A stretch of DNA of 64,000 bases from Paraspadella gotoi (lineage: Eukaryota > Chaetognatha). The first letter of the stretch is position 1; each line of letters starts with the position of its first letter. The stretch covers positions 12,896,620 through 12,960,619 of the forward strand of contig CM119263.1 of the NCBI GenBank assembly GCA_051294375.1, read 5' to 3'. Of this stretch, positions 11,712 to 41,094 are shown in pieces. The notes under the pieces are model-generated. The model was not told the origin of the DNA and ran no database searches. It was given only the letters and a program-made list of their open reading frames with translations. The translations under genes were made by a program, and so were the position numbers.

Positions 11712-13560
11712 AGAGAGATACTGTTTTTACAATGCTCAATATATGCTATATAGATTTATGATATACGCTCTTCCCCGCTTTAAAAAATATATCTGAATTT
11801 CGCGCAAGAATACTCGGGGCATGTTTCATTCCCGGGGCATCGAAAGGGCGGGCGTCAAGGTGATGAGCAAAGGGTGGATGGAGTGAAGGGCGGCGAGGAA
11901 GATGGAAGCGGAAAGCGACATCAAAAAGATTATGCCCAGAATCGCGATTAGCACTTTTTTTATTTTCTTCCTTATGTTTTCATTTTTTTTTCGGAAGATG
12001 CCGAGGCGTTGTGGAAATGGTTCTAACTTCTAAAACAGTTTTTACTGCCCCCTATGCGAAAGGTAACGTATAAAAAAACGATTTTGAATTTAGTAATTAC
12101 TTTCAGAAGTTAAATTAATTTTAACGAAGTATTTTTTAAATATGTTTACGGTGCACAATCTCATTAGCATATGCAGTACGACGATTAATAAGCTAATTTA
12201 CGTTTTTTGTAATTATTTTTTTAATTTTAAATGATATCTCGGGGAATGTTTAACTGATTCTCGTTGAATATTAGACGTTTAATATTCATCAACAAGTAAT
12301 ACCCTCAATGAAAGCAAAATTCTGTGAGACGCAACGAGGAGCAAAATATTGCCGTTTTTTTTAAAAACCCGTATAGGTTCGTTAGTTTATAACGGTTTAC
12401 AGCCGGACCGAAGTTCTGAATTTTATTTTTAAATGGAGCTTAACGTTCCTATGTCTTATCTCTTATCCTGCTGTCTTTTGTTTTGATGTGGTTGATTTTT
12501 GTTTAATATCGTCCTCCTTAAAAAAAAAAAGGCTTACATTTGAGAATTTTTCAATTGTCATGAATTTTTGGCAACAGAAAAAAAGTATTATTATAACATT
12601 GATGTCATTTCTTATAGTTTTTATTACTCTTTCATTTATCGATAATATATCATGATCTTCGAGATGAAGATTAGGAGAATTTGGACGATGTAAAGAAAAA
12701 GGATGGACGTCCCTTAAAATTCCACTCGAACCCAATCGCAGTTCTGCCAAATGTCAAACGATGAATAGAAAGAACAATGGAAACTCGTGGAAGGCGAATA
12801 CAAATTTTCGTTTTCTCTGATCAAATCGATGTTCAAAATAAATAGAGTGTAAAGGGAACCGGTTTGGTTTGTCAGTCCATCCACGCGTCGTGACTACAAA
12901 CTCCCAAATTCTCCAACTACTTCAACTATGTACCCCCCCTGGCCAAATTACATCTTCAGCTCAGGCTTCGCATTTCACACCCCTCGGCTCTCATACTTCC
13001 TTCTCGCACACGCGTTTCTTTTTTCTCTTTTTTTTTTTAAAGTTGCCCCTCTTTTTTTTTCTATCCTTTTCTCCCTATTTTCATATTTTATTTTCTTTTT
13101 CCTTCCATTTTTACGACACCACTGTTTGCGATTTCTTAACCCAAAGTATTTTAACAGAGTTTGTGCCCATGGTTGAAGCGTCTCTGGCGCGCCAAAAAGT
13201 CATGAGTATGCGCTGCTGCTAGCCACACGACTCCGCCGCTGACAACACCACCGACGCTTAAATTCAGCACGCTCGAACCACCGCTGCTTCGTCGCTGTCG
13301 CAAACGGGACGCCGACTCTCCTCAGGACGTCCGCCGCCCCCGACAGGCACCCGACGCCGCTGCCATTTCACCCACCCCCCCCAACCCCTTATTCCAGGCG
13401 CGACGACGTGACTCTGGCTCGACCAGACTGCCACCGGTGCAGTCATTGAGTTATTTTGATCAAAAAAATTGGAGTGGATTTGAATTCAGAAGGGAAAAGT
13501 TTTCCCGCTTTTTTTGCGTTTTTTTTTTTTTATTTCTTTCTTTTGGCGAAACGGAACTGC

Positions 13561-13608
<48 letters not shown>

Positions 13609-14240
13609 AGAGAAAGAGAGGTGAAGAGAAACCGGACAAGCCGCAAATCAATCAGAAATGTCGGGACCATTCAGGACCCGCGAAATTTTAGTGGAAGACA
13701 TCCCGACTCACCTACGTCCTCCAATCGGAAAGAGATGAAAACAATTATGTTGGGAATGGATTCAAGCTGGCAAAACTTTCCTTTTTATTCCATTACTTTT
13801 CACGAAATGTAGTGTAAGAAGTAAAATTTTAACCTTAATATTTTTTTTAGCATCACAAAAATCAAATATATTTTTGAGAATATTTTATATAATAATAAAA
13901 ATTAATTAAATAAGTAAATATACACATTAATTAATAAACAATCAAACGACGAAGTGCTGAAGAAAGCTGTCCGATGGCTAATGGACGAGAAAAAGAAGAA
14001 ATGTGGCCCATCTTTGTCTCCTTTAAAACTGCGTAATTATCTTTTTTTCTTCTTTCTTGTATTCCTTCCTTTTATTTCCTTTTTCTTTTCCCTCTCGTTT
14101 ATCTTTGCCACCTTCCTCTCCTATGATGCACCATCGTTTTCTCTCGATCACTTTCCCTTCCCTGATCCGCCTCATCTCACTGCCGAGTTCCCTTTCCATC
14201 GCGCCAGTCTGCTCCTCCCACTCGACCCTCTCACTTTCTG
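10800..14240. repeat. Repeat block A, copy 2
   Basis: A direct, indel-riddled copy of 3390-7094. Block B lies on both sides (9622-10777 and 14347-15572). The open frames 12869-13222 and 13954-14469 are disrupted or unrelated in copy 1 and consist largely of F/L/S-rich low complexity. Confidence 0.85.
10907..11030 (-). ncRNA. Broken hammerhead-like motif in repeat block A copy 2
   Basis: This is the block A2 counterpart of 3501-3619. GAAACATGTC is intact, but CTGATGA has become CGATGGA through small indels, and the inverted arms carry several single-base changes. It is either decayed or damaged by sequencing error. Confidence 0.5.
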
Positions 14241-14263
14241 TTTTTTTTTGTTTTTGTTTTTTT

Positions 14264-14297
14264 TTTCTTCATTTCTTTCTTTCTTTTCTTTCTTTCT

Positions 14298-14345
<48 letters not shown>

Positions 14346-14346
14346 T
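14264..14346 (+). repeat. (TTTC)n microsatellite
   Basis: Tetranucleotide tract at the junction of block A copy 2 and block B copy 3. Confidence 0.9.
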
Positions 14347-15572
14347 AGATCAACAGCTTCCTTTCCTCGTAAATTTTTCATTTATTTTTTTAAAAGTTTA
14401 AATATTCAATTTCAAGTCTTTTTTTTTCGATATCAAATCATACCTAAAAGTACTAACAAAGAGAATTAAAACGGTGAAAAAGTCAATCAATCAATCAATA
14501 TTTTCGAACCAGCATCCATGTACAGTCTCTTCCGCCCACCCAAGTTTCTCCGTCTCTTACCTTCTCCTAAATTGACTTTGTCTTCGGCCATTCACCCCAC
14601 CCCAACCTCTCTGTCATTCCTGCCACCCCAAGCCCTACAACAACCGCCTTATAAACCTCCTCGCCCATCGCCGCAAAATTGCGTCTCGGGTCGCGTCTCA
14701 CTTTCGTCCTCAGGAACGAGATACGCGTCGTGTGCGACGAGAGGTCGGTGGGCGTGGCGCGAGGCGTTAATAGAATCGGTGACGGCGGTCGACAGTCGGA
14801 GCAGTCGGAGCAGTAGGAGCAGTAGACAGCAGTAGGAGCAGTCGGAGCAATTGTAGCAGTTGGAGCAATCAATCAGAGCAGTCGGAGCAATCAGAGCCGT
14901 CGGAGCAGTTGGAGCAGTCGGAGCAGTGGAGCAGTAGGAGCAGTAGAAGCAGTAGGAGCAGTCGGAGCAGTCGGAGCATCGGATTAATCGGAGCGGTGAT
15001 AAGCGAAGTCGCGAGTTTAAAATGTAGACAGCAAGAAGAAAAATGACAGGCGCATCAGACACAACGTAACCCAAGTTAAATCTGTAGTAAATTATTAAAA
15101 ATGACAAATCGAAATATTTTAATTATAACATTAAAAGTTTGAAACTAAGTCGATTGAGCGAATTTATAACGAAGGGCAACGTTACATCGTGCGTTAAACG
15201 ACGTTGACGAGAGACAAGAAACAAAGACGAAGACGACAAAGAGGAAATCGAAGACAAAGACGAAAACAGGCGAAGAAAGACAGGAAGACAAAAGACCAAG
15301 ACGACAACGATGAAATCAAAAACAAAGACGAACCAGAGGCGAGAAGGACAGGAAGACAAAGACGACAACGACAACGACAAAATCGAAGACAAAGACGAAA
15401 ACTAAGCGAAGGAGGACAAGAAGACAAAGAAAGACGAAAAACAACGCGAAGACGACGAAGAAGGCAACGACGAATTTTCAGTTTCAGCACGACGGAGGAA
15501 TAGATCGATAACCATTATCATAAGGCAGGTAATGATTAGACGAGATCTCGATTTAAAAAGATCAACATTTCT
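14347..15572 (+). repeat. Repeat block B, copy 3
   Basis: Same orientation as copy 2, following block A copy 2 and a (TTTC)n tract (14264-14346). The 9-base minisatellite spans about 14790-14990. Differences from the other copies are mostly small indels. Confidence 0.8.
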
Positions 15573-18500
15573 CTATGACACAATGAAAATGGACCGCTTA
15601 ACGTTACTGTGCCGTGCATAAAAAAATATTTCACTGTTCAAATATTATCTAGTATTTCCTTTTTATTTTTTGAAACGTTATATGTTTATATGTCCATATC
15701 CAAAAATTCAATGCAAAAATTTTTTTTGTTTTTAGATGATGGACCGAGCATATCAGGGTGAAAGGATGATAAATTTTTTTAAAAAAGTTTTATTCATTAA
15801 TTTATTCCGTAGAATTTATAAAAAAATTAAAAAAATAAATACGTACCTAATAGTTAGTGTTATGTCTCACAAATAGACTGCGGAAAAAAAACCTCATTTA
15901 AAAATTCGATCGGAAGTGCCGGTAACTAAAGGCTTACCAATTGCATCCTCAACGACCGGATTGTTCTCTTCAACTAATTTTTTAGTTATTTAATAGCATT
16001 GAATAGCCGAAAAAAAGAATAATTCAGTAATGCAGGTGTATAATAGGGTACAGAATAATCTCGGGTAACATATCTTACTGACATGATACCATGACCTTTT
16101 TATGATGTTGTGAATGGGGGCATGTAAAGATATCTAAAAAATTCTGATCATAAGTCAGTCAATGAACCCTTTCTAACTGGCTATTACGAGAAATATTTTT
16201 TTCTTAATTAATAATGGATGATAAATAATAGAATTAATTCCTTGCTATATTTAAACAGAAATTATTCAATTACAATTAACACCAATGATTCTTGTTTTTC
16301 AAATATATTGCCAGCTAATATATATTTTTTAAAAACTTTAATTATGAGTAAACGAAGCAGTGTGTCAAGCTTTTAGTTTTGCAGTTAAAGATAATTAAAA
16401 AATGCCGATTTTTTCACGGGCTCGCAGCCCAAGAGGTAAGATGTCAGAACTGTTTATATCAATGCTGAAAACATTTTGTATTGATCATTTTTGATATTCT
16501 AAAAAGAATTTTATCAAACTACAATATAAAGTTTTTTGCTTGTTTTTACTTTAACTTAAAAAATATATAAGCAGTTTTATGGAATAAAGAAAGATTTAAT
16601 AATAACAAGAATGTAATTTCAGTCTTTCCTTTTTTAAAATTACAAAGAAAAAATAAAAAATTTCTATGCCTTCATTTAAAATTTAAAGCGCAAAAAACTG
16701 TTATAATTTAACTCTGATTTAAACAAAGCTGTGTAAAGATTTTGGTTTAATTTAATAAAACTTTAGGAAAGGTGTCCCCATGATTAGGCTTTAATTATTA
16801 CCACACGCAGATCTTGCTAGCCTCTGTTTCTTTCAAAAGTTATTAATAAAATATATTTTTTTTAAAGCTACGTCAGTACAGAATCTTTTTGAATAAATAA
16901 AAATTTGGTCAAAGCGGGAGTAATCTCACTTATTCTATGGTAAATACTTAAATTTTAAAATAAACTTGAAGAAAATTTTTTGTCATTTAGAGACATATCA
17001 ACTTTCAATGTACCCATCGTATAATAATTGAATTTATTTATTTCCCCAAAAAAAGCCCTATTAAAAATAGCTGAAATTTTCTTCAAATTTGTTGGAAAAA
17101 AAATTTCCTCCGACCCTATACTCATTGAGAATAATGGTTTGCATAGAAAATCAATAAACAAAAAAATAAAAAATCAGCCTCTAGAAAAATCGAAGGCTAG
17201 AGGCTGAATTTTTTTAGAATGCAGAAATTTTTTTCCTAACTCGAAATCATTATTCTCAAGTTTCAAAATATTTTTTTCGCCAAAATCATTCAATCAATTT
17301 TTTTTTATTATTTAAAATGTTTTTATGATGTTGTTTTTGTTTGAAAGAAGTGAAAAAAGTGAAAATATTAGTAATATATAAAGGTTATTTGGAAATACCT
17401 CTAAAATATTTAGATAATTAAACCAAAGGGAGTAAGCAGAAAAACTCCCATTCTATAAAAAAAATTGAAAATGAATTTGTCATATTGTTTATTTTAGATT
17501 AATTGACTAATTACAAACATATGATTCAATATAAATTGAGGAAATGATGGGTAAAATAAAATATTTATCATCTTGGTTCGGTTAACTATTAAGTTATCGT
17601 TAAAATTGTTTTAAAATAATTTAATATTTTTTTTGCATTTATAAAAGCCCAATGGTCTACAAATTTTGTAAGCGTTTCGAGCTATATGGCTTCAATCTTT
17701 TTTAACTATTTTTGAATAATAGTTAGCTTTTTTGTTGATGGTATAGGGTTATGGTCAGACACAGTAATGTCCAGTAGTGTATATCGCACATATTCACAAA
17801 AGTAATTAATCAATTAATTTGGCTCAGAAATAATTTAAAGGGACAAAATCAGCAACGAGACAGAAAACGCCACGTTATTTTTCATTGTGTCTTAATAGAA
17901 TTTCCGTTCAAAATCTGAACTACCCAAATTGCAAACGCGTATGCCAAAAATCGTGGTAGAAAATCAGTTGTAAAAACGTCAGGATTCCGATCAGCGTTAC
18001 ATCTGAAGACTTTGTCCTATACGTTTTTTCACAATTTGATGAAGGATTTGATATCGAAGCAAGCCAGGGGAAATGCAACTCCTCAAGTCCTCATAGTCAA
18101 GAGAATTTTTCAAACTCAATTTTTACGTATAGAATTGAAAGGGAAAGTTACAAACTGAAAAGTTGGCAAACGGGATTGCATAATGTCTGTTACATGAGAG
18201 ACTTCGAATTTCGCGATTCGAAGCTTTGTGGTCTGAATAGCTTTGTCCCTATTTTTCTGTTTTTCATTTTATAATGATTTTGACATAAAATGATCAGGTT
18301 AAATGAAATAGTCTGGTTTGAATTCGCGAAATTTTTAATTTAAAAAGAATTAAAAGGAAGGTTGAGAAAAAAACTATTTTTCCTATATCTTTTTGAAGGA
18401 ATAAAGTATACGGGATGGCAATAGTACTAAATGAAGCCAAATCAAAGGGCAACTTACAAGATACAATTTTTTTTTTAAGAATTACTTATACTGAACTCCT

Positions 18501-19240
18501 TACAGGAAGTTGTCAAACTAAGTCAAAATTAATAATGAATTTTAAAACTAATGACACCCATAAGTAAAATGAAAATTAATATTTTTAAATGTATTCTAAA
18601 GAAAAAAGGCTAAATGTTACTCTATAAAACTTTAAAGTTTTTTGGATAAAGAGAAATGTAATTTTTTGTCCACTTAAATATTTGCTTGTCTGATTTTAAG
18701 CATGCTTACAAAATTCTACAAAAATATATCTACCGCAATCACAGCCTAAGTATTTAATCCTTCTTTTCCACTAAGCAAAAAGTAAAGCATTATCTATTGA
18801 AGAGTAAAGGGATGTTACTGAAAGAGTGGAAAAGACATTCAACTTCTTCACTTTTGATGTTATTTTTTTTCAATAATAAAATAAGCGATTTTTTTGAATT
18901 ATTTAACTCTCACAGGCTTCATAGATATTACACTTTCATAAATCCAATGGTTAATGTAATGTTATTAATATTTTTTAACCCAGAAATCTGAATAAAATAA
19001 AAGAAAGTGTGGATTCCATTCGCTCGTTAAGATAAAAAAAAAATTAACTAGCGGAAATTATAAGTTGTAAAGAGGAAGTCAAGAACGGCGAGAATCTTAA
19101 GAGGCGAGAATGTTGAAAAAAGGGGAGAGGAATTTTGGTTGTTTTGGTCGATTTCCTTCTAAACATGGGCCAATTTAAACGTAACTTAAGATTACATTAT
19201 TACCAGTCAATTCTTATCCAAAAATATAAAAATATTAATG
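15573..19240. other. AT-rich stretch without recognisable genes
   Basis: No long frames, no GA microsatellites and little GC-rich sequence. Contains GACACAATGAAAA at 15580 and its inverse near 17880, which could be short terminal inverted repeats, and a hammerhead-like relic at 17668-17697. It ends at a 25-N gap. Confidence 0.5.
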
Positions 19241-19265
19241 NNNNNNNNNNNNNNNNNNNNNNNNN
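19241..19265. other. Scaffold gap, 25 N
   Basis: Separates the AT-rich stretch 15573-19240 from the Unkempt 3' end. Confidence 1.
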
Positions 19266-19389
19266 AAAAAAGGTTTGGGATCGACTATAGGAATTTGGTT
19301 CTATAACGATAAAGAAAAAAAAACCGAGGAAAGAAAAAGTTGGCGAGTGACGAGACTAGAAAAAAGAACAATCGATTACCAGGAAAACT

Positions 19390-19395
19390 TTTATT
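19390..19395 (-). terminator. Poly(A) signal AATAAA for the Unkempt gene
   Basis: AATAAA on the minus strand lies about 530 bases past the exon 7 stop. The intervening 3' UTR would contain the (CT)n tract at 19742-19820, read as GA on the minus strand. This is the first clear AATAAA after the stop in this direction. Confidence 0.5.
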
Positions 19396-19741
19396 TCATT
19401 AAAAACATATACATTTTCACCGACTCTTTTACACGATCTCAAACGTTTTCCTAAGAAATATATATATACAAAAAACATTAAAAATTTGTCACTGGCGGCT
19501 CGAATATGACCCCCTTTTACCTCGACGCCATAAAGCGGCTAAAGCGGCGGCGGCAGCGGTAGCGATGGCGGTGGTAGCCTCAGCAACGTCGTTGGTAGCA
19601 AAAATGCACAACCTCTTGACATATTTCTTCGCCACGAAATCGTAAATCCAACCCTTTTTTTTCCCGTAATACATTTTCCTCCCATTTCCTCGACTTTCTC
19701 CGGGTTATTTGTTTTTCTCATACTTTTCTTTAATATTATCT

Positions 19742-19742
19742 T

Positions 19743-19807
<65 letters not shown>

Positions 19808-19820
19808 CTCTCTCTCTCTT
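19742..19820 (+). repeat. (CT)n microsatellite
   Basis: CT dinucleotides with two CGT interruptions, within the probable Unkempt 3' UTR. Confidence 0.95.
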
Positions 19821-19922
19821 CGGGTGTCTATCGCAAGCTTTCAGTCCTCATCTTTCTCTTTCTCTCATTTTCGGTCCCCTTTTCCTCATCGCTACTCAAA
19901 GACGTGAGCCCCGGAGAGGGAA

Positions 19923-35766
<15,844 letters not shown>

Positions 35767-37491
35767 TGAGCCGGTTTCTATTTTCAGACTTTTACGGGAA
35801 AATATATGTTTCAGACTTAAATGTATCTTTTTCGAATTAGTTTTTTTTTATACTTACTTAAAATATAATTCTTTCTTTAAAATCCCGTAGTCAAAAAAAA
35901 AAATATACACATAAAAAATTAATGAAAAAAAGTCGTTAATAATATTTTCATTTTTATAAAAAAAATCAATAAAAAAATTACTTAAAATTTATACAAAAGC
36001 AAAGAAACTCGGTAACCGACTGAAGTACGCCATCGAGAAATCGGAAACTTCCCCCCCCCTTTTCGATGAAAGGAAATGGAGTCACGTGTCGGGTACGGCG
36101 TCGGCTCGAGACGATAATAGGGTTATTCTCGAATAAAAAACCCACGAAGAAGGAATAAATAGATACCTACGATATCATAATGATATTATGAAAAAAAAAT
36201 CCATTGATGAAAAAAAAGAAGAAGAAAAAAAAAAGAAAAACACACATACACACACACACACATTTGCAAGAAACTCTCTGCAGTCGCGGAGTCGATTCGA
36301 CGCCAACGCAAAATATATTGAAAAAAAAAAATTCTCTTCCATAAAAACATGGAATATTTTTCCTGGTAAAACACATTTGACGCCGCCATCGTCGCGAGAC
36401 CGCGAGGGGCGAGAGGGTAGAGAGGTTACGGCAGAAGAGGGCGGCGTTCTTCGGACTTGGCAGACGCGGGCCCGCGCGCCGGATTTAGCTAGGGAAGTCT
36501 TAAGATCGAATCCGTTTTGGATTTTGGTTTTTTTTTCATTCATGGCTGTCGCGATAATTCAATGAAAAACTTTTTTGATCTCTCGATTAAAAGATCAAAC
36601 CGATTCAGGGCTTTAAAGCTTTTTTTTTTAGTCTTCATTTCTCATTTTTCTTTGTGGTCGTTTTTGTTGTTGAAAAAAAAAAAGAATTATGACACCATAT
36701 TTTATATATATATAGATATATATATGATAGTTTCTAATTATTTAAATCTATTTTTATATCTATTTCTATCTTTCTCTATATTTCAATATCTCCTTATCTC
36801 TTTTTTATATTAATACCATAAACAGTATCTCCTTTTCTTTTCATTCTCTATCTGCATCAGTCTTTGCCTTTTTCTTTTTGAATCTCGTTCATCCTAATCC
36901 CATTCTCTCTATTTTTCTCTCCATCTCTTTATCTCTGCCTTAGCCTCTACCGTGAGATCCTCATTAACAAAATCTGAGAAAGCAATTTTGACGGAAAATC
37001 TATTAAGGAAAGTCCAAAGGGCGAATCACATTCGAGATTCTCGCGCGGAACGATTCAAATTCAATTTCTACGAAAAAACCGATGGAAAAAAATTGAAATG
37101 AAACGACGAAGATAAAGAATTTTCTTAAAAGAAAGGGGCAGGCCGGCAGGGGTTAGAAATGAAAGTTTTACCGAGAGAAGGAAAGGTGGATGGGGAAAAA
37201 AAGGGAGGGAGAATGCAAGAGAGAAAAAAAAGGAAATAAATGGAGAGGGAGTGAGGGAGAGAATGCAAGAGAGAAAAAGGGAAATAAGTAGAGAGGGAGT
37301 GAGAGAATGCGAGACAGAACGACGAAATCGCTGACGAAGAGAAAATGGAAGAAAACTTCACGAGGGATCGACGACAGAGAACAACAACAGCAACAACAAC
37401 AGCACCGATTCTGAAAAAAAAGGAAGTAAAAACAAATCCTCCGCGGCTTCCTATTCACCCCCCACCGCTGGCGCAGACGACGCCGCCGAAG

Positions 37492-37608
37492 CTAGCGGCG
37501 CCGCGGCTCGCGTGACGCCGAAGGGTGATTTTTTTTTCTGGAACCCGGCGTCGGTGGCGTCGCGTGTTCGGGTGACATTTTCGCGGCGTCGTGCGCCGTC
37601 GTCGCCAT
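37492..37608 (-). CDS. 38-codon frame in a CpG-rich island; possible upstream exon or uORF
   Basis: MATTAHDAAKMSPEHATPPT continues to SREPRRR and a stop, with GC-biased codons like those of the Unkempt exons and a GCGATGGCG start context. It lies 1.8 kb upstream of Unkempt exon 1 on the same strand. A donor joining it to the gene was not identified, so it may be 5' UTR. Confidence 0.2.
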   Translation of the reverse strand: MATTAHDAAKMSPEHATPPTPGSRKKNHPSASREPRRR

Positions 37609-39777
37609 CGCATACGACGTCAGTTTACGGTTTAGCGCACCAAAACATAAACAACAAACGCAACCTCGACGAAACGCTGGCAGATTTTTTGGGGAATTTT
37701 TTTTACTTTTCTGACTTTATGTTCATCCTTTCTGTTGTAATTATCTTTGATAATAACGTCCCGCCTTTTATTCTTGTTTATTTTTATAACTTTAATATTA
37801 TCATTATTTTTGTCGCGTCTTCCTTCTCTTCCTCCTACCCCTTAAATCCAGATTTCCTTTTCCTTTTTTTGAAAAAAATTAAAATTTCAAGTTTTGAAAA
37901 ATAATTTTGGTTTTTGTGGTTATTGTGGGAGTTCGGCGAAAAATATATCGAAAAAGTTACATGATTTGTACTGTATTATTTTATTACAAACCTGACTAAG
38001 AAGACGGTTGACGTTTTAAGCAAGTTTATAATCTACTGCAAAATTTCTGAAATCACGAGATTGGTTGTTGTAACGCAATGCAGTAGTGGCATGCTTAATA
38101 TGATGGTTGAGGAGATTCGCGGAATGATTATCTTTGTTCAAATTAGAAAGGGGCAGACAAGGCGACAACTTTTCTTAGCAACTTTTATCAAAGAGGCAGC
38201 GGGAGGCGACGGACGACGGATTATTTGTGGAGGCAGGGTGAGACAGGAGAGGAAGTGGCTGGAGCGGTGATGGCGGCGGCGGAAACGGCGGCGGCGGCGG
38301 CGGCGACATTAACTTAATAAAAAAGTAAAAAAGAAAATATGGGAAAAATTCTGAGCGCCTCCTCCTCTCTCTCGTTCTCCCCCCTCGGCTTTGTGTCATT
38401 GAAGAACCGGGAAATGATGAAGGATTAGCGTCATTTGGCCCAGGAACTCGGGGAAGATGGCGCTGAGGGGCAGCGGGAGGGGACGACGATGGGGGGGGGT
38501 AGAGGCTGCGTCGTTGTCAGCGCCTGCGGATCAAAATCGCTCGTCGATGGAAGGGACAATGAAAAATGCGGAGGCAGAAAGTGGAAACTGTTGCGGAATC
38601 GAGAAACGGATAGGAACTGGGTCAATCGGGAAACGGAAATTAATTTTTGAAAAAAGGTTGGAAGTGAGTCGTGTTTTGACCACGTCATTTATGTTATAAT
38701 TTATGGATACGCCCTTAAATGAAGTCACCGCAAGGCTTTTTTTTTACCTTGTTAACAAATAACTATGCTTGCTCTCTGATTTTTTTTATAAGAGTATTTT
38801 ATAAGAATATTTTATAAAGATCACTTAATATCATTCAAAATAGAAAACGATAGATGATGTAAAAATAACTTTAAAGAGCGGTAGATAAATTTAAACTTAT
38901 TGGTCGAACTCTGTTTTAATTTCATTAGACATTAGTAAGCGTTATACTATTTCCCTAACCCCAATCCGCGGCTGACACTTTAATTTTTGAGAAGAACGCA
39001 ACCAGACTGCTTCTATCACTATCACAGTATCAGTGACGACCAGGTCCTCTGACCACTTTCACTTTTTCAAAGCGTCGGGCTTTCTATTCTTAATTTCTTC
39101 GATCCCAAAAATCCGTCTTTCGTCACAAATACGTTTTCTTCCTATGTTACCCGATCAATATTTCTTTTTGGTACCTTTACACTTCTTTTTATGGTTCTTC
39201 TTATGCCTGATACTCCCTCAATATTCTTTCATCGACCTAAATTCGTACTTATAATTTAGTGTTAGACTTTTTCCTTCTTTCCTCTCACCGCCACCATCCC
39301 TTCCCACGCATTTCCCTTCTTCTTTAGATTCCGCTTTCTCTTTCGTCACCACCGCCCGGAACCACAGTCTCAATCGCTAAAAAAGCCCAACTTCTAATAT
39401 TCTCAGTCGTTCCTTTTATGGCTTCGAGGATTTATCACTTTTCAAGCGGCAAGCGGAATCAAGGAATAAAAAGGAGAGAGAATACGGAACCGTTACATTT
39501 ATTACGAAAACTTTTTCGAGGAGGGGGAAACTTTGGCGGGGGAAAGGGGGAGAATGAAAAAGGATTGAGATGCGGGTGAACGTTGAGAGAAGAGAGAAGA
39601 AAAGGAAGGACGTCAAAAGAGAATTATGAGGTACATGTAAATGAAAGAAATTACAGAAATTTATCACCAGTCGCAGTGCTTTGGGTAGTTAACTTAACTT
39701 TACTTGGGTAGTTAACTTATTCTTTAAAATTTTTTGTAGATGTATCTAAATTACGTTTTGATAAAGAGGGAGAGGGA

Positions 39778-39778
<1 letters not shown>

Positions 39779-39858
<80 letters not shown>
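39779..39858 (+). repeat. (GA)n microsatellite
   Basis: Pure GA dinucleotides, about 80 bp. Confidence 0.95.
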
Positions 39859-39861
<3 letters not shown>

Positions 39862-40047
39862 GAAAGGAATCTCAATTACGGCGTGGACTGGCATCCATCC
39901 ATCATCTCGGAGACGCCATCGCCGCCAAATAGCGTTTCCATGCCAACTGAGGAAGCGCTCGTCCGTTGCGCTCGCTGTAATCAACAGGGACCCGGCGAAA
40001 TTAAATGGGCTTGCTTCCCCCCAACTAAGCTAGTCGCCTCTCCATAG
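39856..40047 (+). CDS. Exon-like frame with CxxC; unidentified
   Basis: A 64-codon stretch in a GC-rich patch after a GA tract reads ERNLNYGVDWHPSIISETPS and later LVRCARCNQQGPGEIKWACF before TAG. Other frames of the same patch are also open, so the choice rests only on its protein-like composition. Confidence 0.15.
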
Positions 40048-41033
40048 AGACGACAGTTGGCGCTTGGAAATTGCTTTCGTTCGTAAATGAACTCGTGGGA
40101 ATACATTGAGTTTGTGGGGCTTTTTTCTTTGATATGATATTCCAATATATTTTACCTAAAAACCTCATAAATTTTGAACGGTAAAACGTTATTATAATAA
40201 CTAATTACGATTGTCGGTGTCAGACTTTTTTTTATAAAATTTAAAGACGACGAACACTTAATTTTTGCGCAATATGAATATAAATATTATCATGATTTTT
40301 ATTGCTCTCGAGAGTAGATGTTCAATTTGTCCAGATGTCCATTGCCCATTCGTACAACCTCAAACTTACTAATCAATTGAATTTCGCTTTCGTTTAATAT
40401 TAGTTTTTTATCGTTGCTGTCGCTTTGAATAACTAACGTGGGCGTCGACTCGTGGATATCGGATTTTATTCAATACCAATTAATTTTCCATGAAAAAAAG
40501 GTAAAAGTTATTTACCGCCAGGATGGAGGAATTAACGACGAGAATCAATCGGATGTGGTTATTTACGGATTACGACGATGGATCGAGTAAATTCACTGTT
40601 GCAAGAATATAAATTTTTTTTAATTAAGGAAAATAAGGCCAATATTCGTTTTCCGAATTAAATTTGTATGTACCTCGTCTCTCTCTTATTTATGCAAAAG
40701 TCATGAAATTCCTTCACTTTTGATTCGATAGATGTAGTAGTGGAAGACGAAAAACAAATTTTCTCAATTTTTCCAGAAACAATGGAAATGGGAAATATGT
40801 TGTTTTTAAAATCCCACTCCAATAAAGACATATTTTACTCCATTTTTTCCTTCCAGTTCAACGCTCGCTCCCCACTCTTCCACGCCCACTCCGACTTTTC
40901 CCGCCTCGTAGACGTTCTTGGTCGCCGTCAGAGGACCGCGCCTTCCGAATCTCTCAGTGGAAATCATGTCTATCTTACTTTCCCTGGAATTCCACTTTTT
41001 TATCTTTTCCTTTCTTGTAAATGGCTCCGCCTT

Positions 41034-41036
<3 letters not shown>

Positions 41037-41092
<56 letters not shown>
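41037..41092 (+). repeat. (CT)n microsatellite
   Basis: Pure CT dinucleotides. Confidence 0.95.
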
Positions 41093-41094
<2 letters not shown>

